Positions 10,349 to 23,783 of a stretch of 64,000 bases of DNA are shown one piece after another. The position numbers and the translations under genes are program-made. The DNA comes from Scilla litardierei. Its lineage: Eukaryota; Streptophyta; Magnoliopsida; Asparagales; Asparagaceae. Location of the stretch: NCBI GenBank assembly GCA_030789695.1, contig CM061138.1:184551051-184615050 (forward strand), in the 5' to 3' direction. The notes under the pieces are model-generated. The model worked only from the letters and a program-made list of their open reading frames with translations, was not told the DNA's origin and searched no databases. Each line of letters begins with the position of its first letter. Positions within the stretch are counted from its first letter, which is position 1.

Positions 10349-12119
10349 TCATGGTAAGGGTCTGACCTGAGATTAAATAGTAGAATGGTCTTCCTACCCA
10401 CGACATACAAACAACGCTATATGTATATACAATATACTCATGTATGCATGCACTATATCGTAGATTATACACATATATATGCACATTCTTATCCAAGAAT
10501 ATAGGTATACACACAGACAAATCATCACAACACCTACATAGTACTTTACATTCCATATTCATCCATGTACTCACAAATATATCTATATTGCATGAGAACA
10601 CTCACATATATATATACAGACTAATATGTACACACATGCTAGTACACCTATACACATGGACACATGTATCAATGTCGTACATAGCAATAAGTAGAAATGT
10701 GTATAGATACACCCAATGCATTAATATACACACCAATATTTATACCCTTTTTATACCCACTATATATACACTCACATATAGATACACACAAATACATGTC
10801 CAAAGACATATGCTATATCATGGATACATATAGATATATCTAAAAACATACACCTTTATATGTAATCACACACTCCTTGTATTTGTATATCTACATACAT
10901 GCATGTTCACATGATATTTAAACACACCCTACTCATAAGTCACAAGGCTAGCATACTTACACATACACATACCTATGGGTATACCTAGATACATCATAGT
11001 ATAATTCAAGTATACATCTATATGTATTCATATCCAATATTCACTCACATAAGTCTAATTTATCCACCTATTCACGGTACAAATATACTTACATACAAGC
11101 CGTCCGTATAACATATATTCAATGCAGTATATATATACACACAACACTATGTATAAATAATAGCACAAGAATCTTATCAATACAGTATATGTATCTATAT
11201 ACACACACACACTTGTACAAACAAGACATGTCCATATATAATTCTCATTCACATGTTACACGCACATATCATCACATAATATATAAGTACACACCAATAT
11301 TGTATAACTTGGCATACCTACTTATGTATATCTATACACACCATTTAGTAAGCCAATATATTTCACACACTACTTATGATACACCTCCAATAGTAGCTAT
11401 ACTCATATATACATATCTCATTATATCAATTTACATCACCACATTCCTAGTATGCATACACACACGTCATCACATAGAGTCTCATATAACAATACTAACA
11501 CACACAGATATTCACATAATGATATATCTATCCAACATAGGTGTAAGCGTATCCACTTACAGTCAAACAGGCAACCATATACACATTTCATATATGTATC
11601 AAACACACAACTCTAGTACACCTAGGGCATGCACATCCGCACATGGATTTACACAATCATCATGTACATATACACCACATATTACCAATACATACGGTAT
11701 ACCATATCTATACATCGCCTAGAGCTCAATCAACTGTATATGTCCATGATACACACTTCTTATAGGTTACCATATGTTAACATATATACATATGCACCTC
11801 TATACTCAGACATACAATCATGTACGTCTCCTAGTACCCATTCAACATTCACAGATGTATCATTGCTCAAGATTTAGCATATCAATATCAATACACATAG
11901 ATAACCATACAAAATTATTTTCATCTATATACAGGCGTAAGCGTGCCAGCTTACAACCATATATATAACTATATACATATCACGTATATCACCACGTATG
12001 CATATACAACATAATAGACAACCATAATATACTCACATTTCGAGAGTATGCCAGCTCATACATGAGTGGGACACATGGATCCCTGGATCCACACATACAT
12101 GGGTGTATACACTACACTT

Positions 12120-12122
<3 letters not shown>

Positions 12123-12178
<56 letters not shown>
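12123..12178. repeat. (AC)28 microsatellite
   Basis: A perfect AC run of 56 bp inside internal region 1. The equivalent run in copy 2 is one unit longer. Confidence 0.95.
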
Positions 12179-12180
<2 letters not shown>

Positions 12181-13045
12181 ACGACATACATCTCAACCAA
12201 TACAATCACTCTATTGCACCTACCTCTTAAAGTGCAACCACTTACGAACACATGTACTTATAATTTCACATACCAACATATAGCCACACCAGTAGCTAAG
12301 GTAGAAGCATATACATATAATCATTCCATGTATACCATCATACACTCTATACATTCAAATATACTTCCAGTTAGACTTACCAACAAACATCCATATACTA
12401 ACACATATACCATAAATTTATTTACACGCCAATACATATTCACACAGATACTCCGCATATCTATACACTTTTCCATTAGACACCCATATACAAATATATC
12501 TGCTAACCTCACTTAAATGTATCATACTTTTGTATCCATACATACAGCTCTATATACATCCATAGATTCATATATATACACCTCCAAATATAATCGAAGT
12601 ATAGATTACCATATATATAATACATAACACTCTATTGCACAGATAATATGTCTTACACATAATTTCACTCGTCAAATACTACATTCACCTCAATCCATAC
12701 AAACAACATTACTAGACACACACCTATACTATGAATTACAAGAGTACATATAAGTAGTTATACATGTATTTATAGTGTATCTTATTTACAGATATAGCTA
12801 TAGACACATATCTATAGAAATACACACGAATACATTACAATACTTTTATATCCATGCAAACAGATACCCACCCGTACATATATGTATATATACAAACAAC
12901 TACTCATGCTTAAACTCCGGGAGCTCTTTACATTGGGTTCCTAATACCAGGGTTTTACCCTAAGGCTGATCACCTACCCACCTTCGGATACATCTATCCC
13001 TATGGAGTATTACCCGCACTATCCTTACGCACGCCACAGTGCGGA

Positions 13046-13063
13046 GACCTGCATGGGCCACCA
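13046..13063 (-). other. LARD primer-binding site, copy 1
   Basis: The minus strand reads TGGTGGCCCATGCAGGTC two bases from the end of LTR2, identical to the sequence in Gypsy-1 and Gypsy-2. Confidence 0.6.
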
Positions 13064-13065
13064 CT

Positions 13066-16000
13066 TGTCACGACCCGCTTCCCAGGATACCCGATAAGTA
13101 CGAATCAGTATCAGGTATTCCCGAAACTACGGTGTAAAGAAAAATGAGGAGATAGAAGAGAAGTATTGCTCGGAACAGAAAAATCCGCAAGCCACTGCGC
13201 ACGTGCTGGGAAGTACAAGTAAAACTCCATCACAGATATAACACAGAGAAATATATAAAAGTACAATATTTCATTTATTTAATACATTGATACATTCTTT
13301 TACATACACCATCTGTTCAAGGGATACAAAAGAGGGAAGCTACACTGAGACAACGATAATCTTATACAACTCCAAGTCCAGTTCCAACTTATACAATACA
13401 AACATTTCATCCTCACAACTCTAGCTACGAAGGTCTACCCGAAAAAGAAACACCAAAAGTACAAGTATCTCATCATACCCCTCACCACCCAATACTACAA
13501 CTGATCACCAACTCCGAAGCTCCAGTCGCTATCTCCAACCTCCAACTCATATGACCTGAAAGTCAACGGGGACACGTCAACGCGTGACCCAGTAGAAACT
13601 CCTAACACTCTAGTAGAACCCAATTTTAGAACTGGTCTGCCTATCTAGGGGAGGGTGGTCTAACAAGTAAGGTTCATGTTGCATAAAAGTGATTACATTC
13701 CAACATGCAAACTTAGTTATAAGAACTTATAAAACATGCATATGAAACCATAGTATGAAATGCGGATATTGAAAGGAAGCATAAGAACATGTTACCATGG
13801 GATATCAGCATTAAAGTAAACAAAAGTAAGGAGACATGAGATAACAACATTTATAAATTAAAGACAATTACTTTAAGTTGTTGATTCACATATTTGGAAA
13901 CTCGTGTAAATCGCATGACGCTAAGGAGGCGGACTTCACCCAGGGTGGGTGAAAAAGTGGTACCCCAACCAGCAACACGAGCACCGGAGGGGCCTCTCGT
14001 AACACCGTACCCGAACGGGGGCAAGGTACTAGAGCGAGACTCATCTCGGTTTTTCTGTCTGACAAACGGAGCAAACCATCAATTACCGTCATGGTGCGAC
14101 ACGAGCACACCAGCGGCCTCTCTAGCCCTCTCCAACTCCCCTTCTGGGGGCAACACATCGGGCGAGAAATCATATTTCATACGTCCGCTCCTTAACTCCT
14201 AAAGTTTACCCGTGTTTCCCCCAAACCCACATCCGGAGTCTCACCCATTTTAGAATGGATTGAGCTCCCGATGTCAAACTCTTATCCTCACTCTCAGTTT
14301 TTAAAGTATTTCTTCGTTTGTCAACAAATCATCTAGCGGTCTCGACTACCGCTTTTTCATCTCTCCATCTCTTTCATAATTTCACCGATGTCGTAATTCA
14401 GCAACGACCATCGTCTTTTCATTTCATTATCGCATAGTTCCATTGTTATCTTCATATGAAAATTTACATGGAAATATAAACAAGCATACAACATGAATAG
14501 TGTCTCAAATATCATACTTAACCAAAAGGGAACTATAACACTAGCATATGATTTATGGCATGAACAATAATACTACCATTTAACCATTTTACAATCTACT
14601 CATGTCCAACGTACTACTAATCATGGAACAAGCATATGGATGACTGAAATTAAACGAAACTTAAGTGACAACAAGACGAACATTACCCATATGAGTATTA
14701 ACGCTTAACAAATGGTTCTACAATTTTAACAAACTATTACCATACTGAAATTTTATCCATTTGCAAGATAACCACATGAACTAATTAACTCAATTGAAAG
14801 GTTAAAGTCAAATATATCATGATCATCTCAATATTCAAAAATCATTTATGAATCTGCCTAAAACTACTACTGCAGAAAGATTGGCTCTGTTATCCAATCT
14901 GCAGTCAGAATTAGCTTTTAGTCCCTTCTTCAAAGTTGTAGATATGGTAGTTTTGCATTGCTATACCAAATTTCAGAAAATAATATGATATGAATGATTT
15001 ATTGTGATCAGTTTAGTAACAGATGACAAAACAAGAAAAAAACAGAAACCTTGCATCAACTTCATCAGTGCTTTTCTCCCATTTACAAGCAGATCTGGGT
15101 GAAATAAAAAATTGGGTATTGTGCATCTTGAAGAGTAGTTGTCCAAAATGTCCTAGAACATATAATTTCAATAAGAATTGTGGCCGAAATCTTGGTTTTA
15201 ATACAAAGTGTCAAAACTGCCAGAAATTGGACAAGTTGCAGAAAAAGCCATATTTCTCCTACATTTTGAATTGAACATATATCATATGTTATATGATGTT
15301 GGGGTAGGACTTCGAGATCTACATGAATATAGTTTTTTCAGATTTTTCTTTCATCTAAGTTGGGAGATATTCTCAGTTTAACAGAGAATAAAAATACTGG
15401 AATTTCAGAACAGTTTTGATTGAAACACTAGTTTGCATATCCGAATTTTTATAAAATCATACGGCTAGAATTTGGAAAAATGTTCTAAATGAAAGTTGTT
15501 CATAACAATGAGATACCCCACATATAAAATTTCCAAAGCATTCCCATTAGCCAATTAACCCCAGCACTTAGTCAAGGTTTCAGTTTTTTCTAGATCAAAT
15601 TTCCGCATGAAGAACAAAGGTGTTTCATGAAAGTTAATTCAATTCTTCTTGTCCTAAAACTAAATTCTACCTAGGTGAAAGGGATTTCTACCTTGCAAAA
15701 GTCCTCCAAAATATTTCTTTGGACCTTCTTAGTCCTTGACGGAGAGCTTCCTAGCCTCATTCTTCAAGCTCCAAATTGGTCTCTAAAGTTTGGGGTTTTG
15801 AGGTGATTTTTGGATGAATTTGAAGCTAGAATGGTGGGGAAAATTTTTGTGCTCTTAGTAGTTGAATGGGAGTATTTTGGGATGGAGTTTTTGGTGGAGG
15901 AATGAAGAAACAAGTGAGAAAAGAGGGGAGAAATTTTTGGGCTGGTTAGGGGAGCAAGTGGGAGAGTGAGAAATTTTGATAATTTTCTTGGTCTTGTATT

Positions 16001-16373
16001 TCTTTTGCCTAAACTTTTGTACCCCCAAAATCCTCACCACCCTTCATCAAGTCAAGATGAGAGACATGTCTTTTCTCTTTAATTCTTAGGATGACACCTC
16101 ACTTAGTGAGTTGTCATGGTTACAAAATTTAGATTTTTGTATTTTTAGAAAATAAAAATACATGAAGAAATACCATATACACCCTAAATACAAGTATTCA
16201 TCCAAATACTCCAATTTACTAATACCAAATGATGAGTTTAAATCTTTTAAAAAAATAATTCCTACAACAAAATAATTAAAGAAAAATACGTGGATACTCC
16301 CAAAAATCATACGCACTTATTTACGCCCAAAAATACCTACATATATACGTATATAGGGATACGGGGTATTACA
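13066..16373 (-). repeat. LARD LTR2 (middle, recombinant LTR)
   Basis: 3308 bp. From its left end to about 15223 it shares the variants of LTR3 (for example CTTCCCAGG, an inserted GTTT after TTCTTC, CAGTCGCT). From about 15429 onward it shares the variants of LTR1. This is the hybrid expected from an unequal crossover between the two outer LTRs. Confidence 0.9.
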
Positions 16374-18181
16374 TTCTACCCACCTTAAAAACAAAGTCCG
16401 CCCTCGGACTTTTCATGGTAAGGGTCTGACCTGAGATTAAATAGTAGAATGGTCTTCCTACCCACGACATACAAACAACGCTATATGTATATACAATATA
16501 CTCATGTATGCATGCACTATATCGTAGATTATACACATATATATGCACATTCTTATCCAAGAATATAGGTATACACACAGACAAATCATCACAACACCTA
16601 CATAGTACTTTACATTCCATATTCATCCATGTACTCACAAATATATCTATATTGCATGAGAACACTCACATATATATATACAGACTAATATGTACACACA
16701 TGCTAGTACACCTATACACATGGACACATGTATCAATGTCGTACATAGCAATAAGTAGAAATGTGTATAGATACACCCAATGCATTAATATACACACCAA
16801 TATTTATACCCTTTTTATACCCACTATATATACACTCACATATAGATACACACAAATACATGTCCAAAGACATATGCTATATCATGGATACATATAGATA
16901 TATCTAAAAACATACACCTTTATATGTAATCACACACTCCTTGTATTTGTATATCTACATACATGCATGTTCACATGATATTTAAACACACCCTACTCAT
17001 AAGTCACAAGGCTAGCATACTTACACATACACATACCTATGGGTATACCTAGATACATCATAGTATAATTCAAGTATACATCTATATGTATTCATATCCA
17101 ATATTCACTCACATAAGTCTAATTTATCCACCTATTCACGGTACAAATATACTTACATACAAGCCGTCCGTATAACATATATTCAATGCAGTATATATAT
17201 ACACACAACACTATGTATAAATAATAGCACAAGAATCTTATCAATACAGTATATGTATCTATATACACACACACACTTGTACAAACAAGACATGTCCATA
17301 TATAATTCTCATTCACATGTTACACGCACATATCATCACATAATATATAAGTACACACCAATATTGTATAACTTGGCATACCTACTTATGTATATCTATA
17401 CACACCATTTAGTAAGCCAATATATTTCACACACTACTTATGATACACCTCCAATAGTAGCTATACTCATATATACATATCTCATTATATCAATTTACAT
17501 CACCACATTCCTAGTATGCATACACACACGTCATCACATAGAGTCTCATATAACAATACTAACACACACAGATATTCACATAATGATATATCTATCCAAC
17601 ATAGGTGTAAGCGTATCCACTTACAGTCAAACAGGCAACCATATACACATTTCATATATGTATCAAACACACAACTCTAGTACACCTAGGGCATGCCCAT
17701 CCGCACATGGATTTACACAATCATCATGTACATATACACCACATATTACCAATACATACGGTATACCATATCTATACATCGCCTAGAGCTCAATCAACTG
17801 TATATGTCCATGATACACACTTCTTATAGGTTACCATATGTTAACATATATACATATGCACCTCTATACTCAGACATACAATCATGTACGTCTCCTAGTA
17901 CCTATTCAACATTCACAGATGTATCATTGCTCAAGATTTAGCATATCAATATCAATACACATAGATAACCATACAAAATTATTTTCATCTATATACAGGC
18001 GTAAGCGTGCCAGCTTACAACCATATATATAACTATATACATATCACGTATATCACCACGTATGCATATACAACATAATAGACAACCATAATATACTCAC
18101 ATTTCGAGAGTATGCCAGCTCATACATGAGTGGGACACATGGATCCCTGGATCCACACATACATGGGTGTATACACTACAC

Positions 18182-18184
<3 letters not shown>

Positions 18185-18242
<58 letters not shown>
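18185..18242. repeat. (AC)29 microsatellite
   Basis: A perfect AC run of 58 bp, counterpart of the (AC)28 in internal copy 1. Confidence 0.95.
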
Positions 18243-18244
<2 letters not shown>

Positions 18245-19109
18245 ACGACATACATCTCAACCAATACAATCACTCTATTGCACCTACCTCTTAAAGTGCA
18301 ACCACTTACGAACACATGTACTTATAATTTCACATACCAACATATAGCCACACCAGTAGCTAAGGTAGAAGCATATACATATAATCATTCCATGTATACC
18401 ATCATACACTCTATACATTCAAATATACTTCCAGTTAGACTTACCAACAAACATCCATATACTAACACATATACCATAAATTTATTTACACGCCAATACA
18501 TATTCACACAGATACTCCGCATATCTATACACTTTTCCATTAGACACCCATATACAAATATATCTGCTAACCTCACTTAAATGTATCATACTTTTGTATC
18601 CATACATACAGCTCTATATACATCCATAGATTCATATATATACACCTCCAAATATAATCGAAGTATAGATTACCATATATATAATACATAACACTCTATT
18701 GCACAGATAATATGTCTTACACATAATTTCACTCGTCAAATACTACATTCACCTCAATCCATACAAACAACATTACTAGACACACACCTATACTATGAAT
18801 TACAAGAGTACATATAAGTAGTTATACATGTATTTATAGTGTATCTTATTTACAGATATAGCTATAGACACATATCTATAGAAATACACACGAATACATT
18901 ACAATACTTTTATATCCATGCAAACAGATACCCACCCGTACATATATGTATATATACAAACAACTACTCATGCTTAAACTCCGGGAGCTCTTTACATTGG
19001 GTTCCTAATACCAGGGTTTTACCCTAAGGCTGATCACCTACCCACCTTCGGATACATCTATCCCTATGGAGTATTACCCGCACTATCCTTACGCACGCCA
19101 CAGTGCGGA

Positions 19110-19127
19110 GACCTGCATGGGCCACCA
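19110..19127 (-). other. LARD primer-binding site, copy 2
   Basis: Same 18-base sequence as copy 1, two bases from the end of LTR3. Confidence 0.6.
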
Positions 19128-19129
19128 CT

Positions 19130-22100
19130 TGTCACGACCCGCTTCCCAGGATACCCGATAAGTACGAATCAGTATCAGGTATTCCCGAAACTACGGTGTA
19201 AAGAAAAATGAGGAGATAGAAGAGAAGTATTGCTCGGAACAGAAAAATCCGCAAGCCACTGCGCACGTGCTGGGAAGTACAAGTAAAACTCCATCACAGA
19301 TATAACACAGAGAAATATATAAAAGTACAATATTTCATTTATTTAATACATTGATACATTCTTTTACATACACCATCTGTTCAAGGGATACAAAAGAGGG
19401 AAGCTACACTGAGACAACGATAATCTTATACAACTCCAAGTCCAGTTCCAACTTATACAATACAAACATTTCATCCTCACAACTCTAGCTACGAAGGTCT
19501 ACCCGAAAAAGAAACACCAAAAGTACAAGTATCTCATCATACCCCTCACCACCCAATACTACAACTGATCACCAACTCCGAAGCTCCAGTCGCTATCTCC
19601 AACCTCCAACTCATATGACCTGAAAGTCAACGGGGACACGTCAACGCGTGACCCAGTAGAAACTCCTAACACTCTAGTAGAACCCAATTTTAGAACTGGT
19701 CTGCCTATCTAGGGGAGGGTGGTCTAACAAGTAAGGTTCATGTTGCATAAAAGTGATTACATTCCAACATGCAAACTTAGTTATAAGAACTTATAAAACA
19801 TGCATATGAAACCATAGTATGAAATGCGGATATTGAAAGGAAGCATAAGAACATGTTACCATGGGATATCAGCATTAAAGTAAACAAAAGTAAGGAGACA
19901 TGAGATAACAACATTTATAAATTAAAGACAATTACTTTAAGTTGTTGATTCACATATTTGGAAACTCGTGTAAATCGCATGACGCTAAGGAGGCGGACTT
20001 CACCCAGGGTGGGTGAAAAAGTGGTACCCCAACCAGCAACACGAGCACCGGAGGGGCCTCTCGTAACACCGTACCCGAACGGGGGCAAGGTACTAGAGCG
20101 AGACTCATCTCGGTTTTTCTGTCTGACAAACGGAGCAAACCATCAATTACCGTCATGGTGCGACACGAGCACACCAGCGGCCTCTCTAGCCCTCTCCAAC
20201 TCCCCTTCTGGGGGCAACACATCGGGCGAGAAATCATATTTCATACGTCCGCTCCTTAACTCCTAAAGTTTACCCGTGTTTCCCCCAAACCCACATCCGG
20301 AGTCTCACCCATTTTAGAATGGACTGAGCTCCCGATGTCAAACTCTTATCCTCACTCTCAGTTTTTAAAGTATTTCTTCGTTTGTCAACAAATCATCTAG
20401 CGGTCTCGACTACCGCTTTTTCATCTCTCCATCTCTTTCATAATTTCACCGATGTCGTAATTCAGCAACGACCATCGTCTTTTCATTTCATTATCGCATA
20501 GTTCCATTGTTATCTTCATATGAAAATTTACATGGAAATATAAACAAGCATACAACATGAATAGTGTCTCAAATATCATACTTAACCAAAAGGGAACTAT
20601 AACACTAGCATATGATTTATGGCATGAACAATAATACTACCATTTAACCATTTTACAATCTACTCATGTCCAACGTACTACTAATCATGGAACAAGCATA
20701 TGGATGACTGAAATTAAACGAAACTTAAGTGACAACAAGACGAACATTACCCATATGAGTATTAACGCTTAACAAATGGTTCTACAATTTTAACAAACTA
20801 TTACCATACTGAAATTTTATCCATTTGCAAGATAACCACATGAACTAATTAACTCAATTGAAAGGTTAAAGTCAAATATATCATGATCATCTCAATATTC
20901 AAAAATCATTTATGAATCTGCCTAAAACTACTACTGCAGAAAGATTATTATTTATTTTTTTATTATATTTTATCTTTTTATTTCTACTTTTGTACTTTTA
21001 TGTTATTATAATTTTTCTTTTGTATACTATTTTTGTTTTATTATATTGATATTATTATTTTTTATTTTTTACTAATTTATTTTTTCTATTTTTCTTTGTA
21101 TTTTCTATTTTTTAATTTACTTAATTATATTTTATTTATTTGTTATTTTTATATTTCTATATTAATTTATTTTTGATTCTTGGATTTTTCTTTTTAATCT
21201 TTTTGTATTTCTGTTTATATTTATAATTATTTTATATTAATTGTTAATTTTTACTAGATATCTTTTTATTTTTCTATTAATTTATTGTTTTTCTTTTTTA
21301 ATCTTTTTCATGTATATTTTTATATTATATTTTACTTTCCTTTATTCTTGTTATATGATTTTTCTATTTTTTTGTTAGTTTTTTTTTATTAATTTTATAT
21401 GTTATTGTGGATTTTTACTTTTTTATTTATTTATGTATTTTTTTTTCTTTTTAATTTTTTTATCTTTATTTTTTTTATTTTTTGTCTATCTTTTAATTTT
21501 TGATACTTTTCTTTTTTTTTGAATTTTTGATTTTTCTATTTTATCTTATTTTGTTAATGTTAAATTTTGTATTTTATTTTAATTTTTGATTTTTTTATTT
21601 TAATTCGTATATATAATCTTTTTTTTTGCTTTTCTTTTTTAGATATTTATCTTTTTTTTTTTGTATTTTTATTTTTTTCTTGTTTTTTTTTTCTTTATTC
21701 TGATTATTTTCTTTGATTCTTATTTTCTTTCATTTTGTATTTCTTTATATTAGATTGATTTATTCTTTTTATTTTTTTTTTTAATTTATTTTTATTGTTC
21801 TTGATTTATCTTTCTTTTTAATTTTTGATAATTTTATTTTTTTCTTTCTTTAGTTAATTTATTTTTTTTTATTTCACTTTTTTTTTATTTATCTTTATCT
21901 TTTTATTTTTCTTTTTTCTATTATTTATCTTCGTTTATTCTTTATTTATTTATTATTTAAACTACTACTGCAGAAAGATTGGCTCTGTTATCCAATCTGC
22001 AGTCAGAATTAGCTTTTAGTCCCTTCTTCAAAGTTGTAGATATGGTAGTTTTGCATTGCTATACCAAATTTCAGAAAATAATATGATATGAATGATTTAT

Positions 22101-23469
22101 TGTGATCAGTTTAGTAACAGATGACAAAACAAGAAAAAAACAGAAACCTTGCATCAACTTCATCAGTGCTTTTCTCCCATTTACAAGCAGATCTGGGTGA
22201 AATAAAAAATTGGGTATTGTGCATCTTGAAGAGTAGTTGTCCAAAATGTCCTAGAACATATAATTTCAATAAGAATTGTGGCCGAAATCTTGGTTTTAAT
22301 ACAAAGTGTCAAAACTGCCAGAAATTGGACAAGTTGCAGAAAAAGCCATATTTCTCCTACATTTTGAATTGAACATATATCATATGTTATATGATGTTGG
22401 GGTAGGACTTCGAGATCTACATGAATATAGTTTTTTCAGATTTTTCTTTCATCTAAGTTGGGAGATATTCTCAGTTTAACAGAGAATAAAAATACTGGAA
22501 TTTCAGAACAGTTTTGATTGAAACACCATTTTGCATATCCGAATTTTTATAAAATCATACGGCTAGAATTTGGAAAAATGTTCTAAATGAAAGTTGTTCA
22601 TAACAATGAGATACCCAACATATAAAATTTCCAAAGCATTTTCATTAGCCAATTAACCCCAGCACTTAGTCAAGGTTTCAGTTTTTCTAGATCAAATTTC
22701 AGCATGAAGAACAAAGGTGTTTCATGAAAGTTAATTCAATTCTTCTTGTCCTAAAACTAAATTCTACCTAGGTGAAAGGGATTTCTACCTTGCAAAAGTC
22801 CTCCAAAATATTTCTTTGGACCTTCTTAGTCCTTGATGGAGAGCCTCCTAGCCTCATTCTTCAAGCTCCAAATTGGTCTCTAAAGTTTGGGTTTTTGAGG
22901 TGATTTTTGTATGAATTTGAAGCTAGAATGGTGGGGAAAATTTTTGGGCTCTTAGTAGTTGAAGGGGAGTATTTTGGGATGGAGTTTTTGGTGGAGGAAT
23001 GAAGAAACAAGTGAGAAAAGAGGGGAGAAATTTTTGGGCTGGTTAGGGGAGCAAGTGGGAGAGTGAGAAATTTTGATAATTTTCTTGGTTTTGTATTTCT
23101 TTTGCCTAAACTTTTGTACCCCCAAAATCCTCACCACCCTTCATCAAGTCAAGATGAGAGACATGTGTTTTCTCTTTAATTCTTAGGATGACACCTCACT
23201 TAGTGAGTTGTCATGGTTACAAAATTTAGATTTTTGTATTTTTAGAAAATAAAAATACATGAAGAAATACCATATACACCCTAAATACAAGTATTCATCC
23301 AAATACTCCTATTTACTAATACCAAATGATGAGTTTAAATCTTTTAAAAAAATAATTCCTACACCAAAATAATTAAAGCAAAATACGTGCATACTCCCAA
23401 AAATCATACACACTTATTTACGCCCAAAATACCTACATGTATACGTATATAGGGATACGGGGTATTACA
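19130..23469 (-). repeat. LARD LTR3 (outer 5' LTR) with T-rich insertion
   Basis: 4340 bp, of which 1034 bp is a later T-rich insertion with a duplicated flank. The left part equals LTR2. The right part (from about 22526) carries private variants not found in LTR1 or LTR2, for example CACCATTTTGC, TTTTCATTAGCC and TTGATGGAGAGCC. Confidence 0.9.
20925..21980. repeat. 1012-bp T-rich insertion flanked by a 22-bp direct repeat
   Basis: LTR3 is interrupted at 20947-21958 by sequence made mostly of T with some A and almost no G or C. A 22-bp copy of LTR sequence (starting AAACTACTACTGCAGAAAGA) stands on each side (20925-20946 and 21959-21980); the other LTRs have it once. On the minus strand the block is A-rich. 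It could be a very long degenerate poly(A) tract, a slippage product or an assembly artefact. No gene visible. Confidence 0.9.
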
Positions 23470-23735
23470 GAGGGTGTTCACGACGTATTCCACGTATATC
23501 AGCTACGTCGATACGTTAGTGATCCATCGCACACTGTGGATTTTTCTGAGATCATGGTCCGTCCGGACCTGACCTCTGATCAGCAGCCAGTGTATATTTT
23601 GGACCGTCGACAGAAGCATATGATGAACAAGGTAGTCGACCTGGTGAGAGCGATATGGCGTCACGGATCACCTGGGAAGTCCACTTGAGAGCATGAAGAT
23701 GAGATGAGAGAGCGCTACCTGCATTTTTCTTCGAT
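23470..23735 (+). pseudogene. Gypsy-1 pol C-terminal tail
   Basis: This resumes the pol frame broken at 7008: 'HDVFHVYQLRRYVSDPSH' and 'VVDLVRAIWRHGSPG', the conserved end of plant Gypsy Pol including the short tail with Trp residues typical of chromovirus-type elements. A TGA at about 23686 replaces the expected Trp before 'EHEDEMRERY'. The first five bases are the second copy of the LARD TSD. Confidence 0.85.
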
Positions 23736-23744
23736 CAGTAGTTA

Positions 23745-23783
23745 TAGATTCCGAGGGCGGAATCCTTCTTAAGGTGGGTAGGA
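23745..23783 (+). promoter_or_regulatory. Gypsy-1 pre-PPT hairpin and polypurine tract
   Basis: GATTCCG / CGGAATC arms enclose loop AGGG, followed a few bases later by AAGGTGGGTAGGA directly before the LTR start TGTAACGACC. The purine tract would prime plus-strand synthesis. Confidence 0.75.

Larger units (their letters stand above)
10310..13065 (-). other. LARD internal region, copy 1 (non-coding, low complexity)
   Basis: 2756 bp of cryptically simple sequence made of TA, CA and CATA words, very poor in G on the plus strand. The only non-simple stretches are the ends: the polypurine side (first 100 bp) and about 150 bp before the primer site. Apparent ORFs are rich in Tyr/His/Thr/Ile because of the base composition and have no domain. 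Confidence 0.85.
16374..19129 (-). other. LARD internal region, copy 2
   Basis: 2756 bp, almost identical to copy 1; I see only a handful of substitutions (for example A to C near 17697 and C to T near 17902) and one extra AC unit. Non-coding and low complexity as in copy 1. It includes the polypurine tract and hairpin (hairpin at 16393-16412). Confidence 0.88.
7009..23469 (-). mobile_element. LARD-type non-coding LTR element as a three-LTR tandem
   Basis: A 16.46 kb insertion in Gypsy-1 pol, flanked by the 5-bp TSD GAGGG (7004-7008 and 23470-23474). On the minus strand LTRs begin TGTAATACCCCG and end GGTCGTGACA. The order is LTR1 (7009-10309), internal 1 (10310-13065), LTR2 (13066-16373), internal 2 (16374-19129), LTR3 (19130-23469). 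Each internal region has a primer site next to one LTR and a polypurine tract next to the other. No gag or pol is present, so it is non-autonomous (large retrotransposon derivative). The single pair of TSDs around three LTRs indicates one insertion followed by unequal recombination. It shares its primer site and pre-polypurine hairpin with Gypsy-1 and Gypsy-2. Confidence 0.9.

Noticed and set aside
11189..11722. 177-codon ORF rich in Tyr, His, Thr and Ile (and its copy at 17253-17786)
   Set aside because: It follows from the TA/CA simple sequence of the LARD interior; no domain, no conserved start context, and it drifts with the repeat composition.
12033..12516. His-Thr and Val-Cys repeat ORFs on both strands
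   Set aside because: Direct translation of the (AC)n microsatellite.
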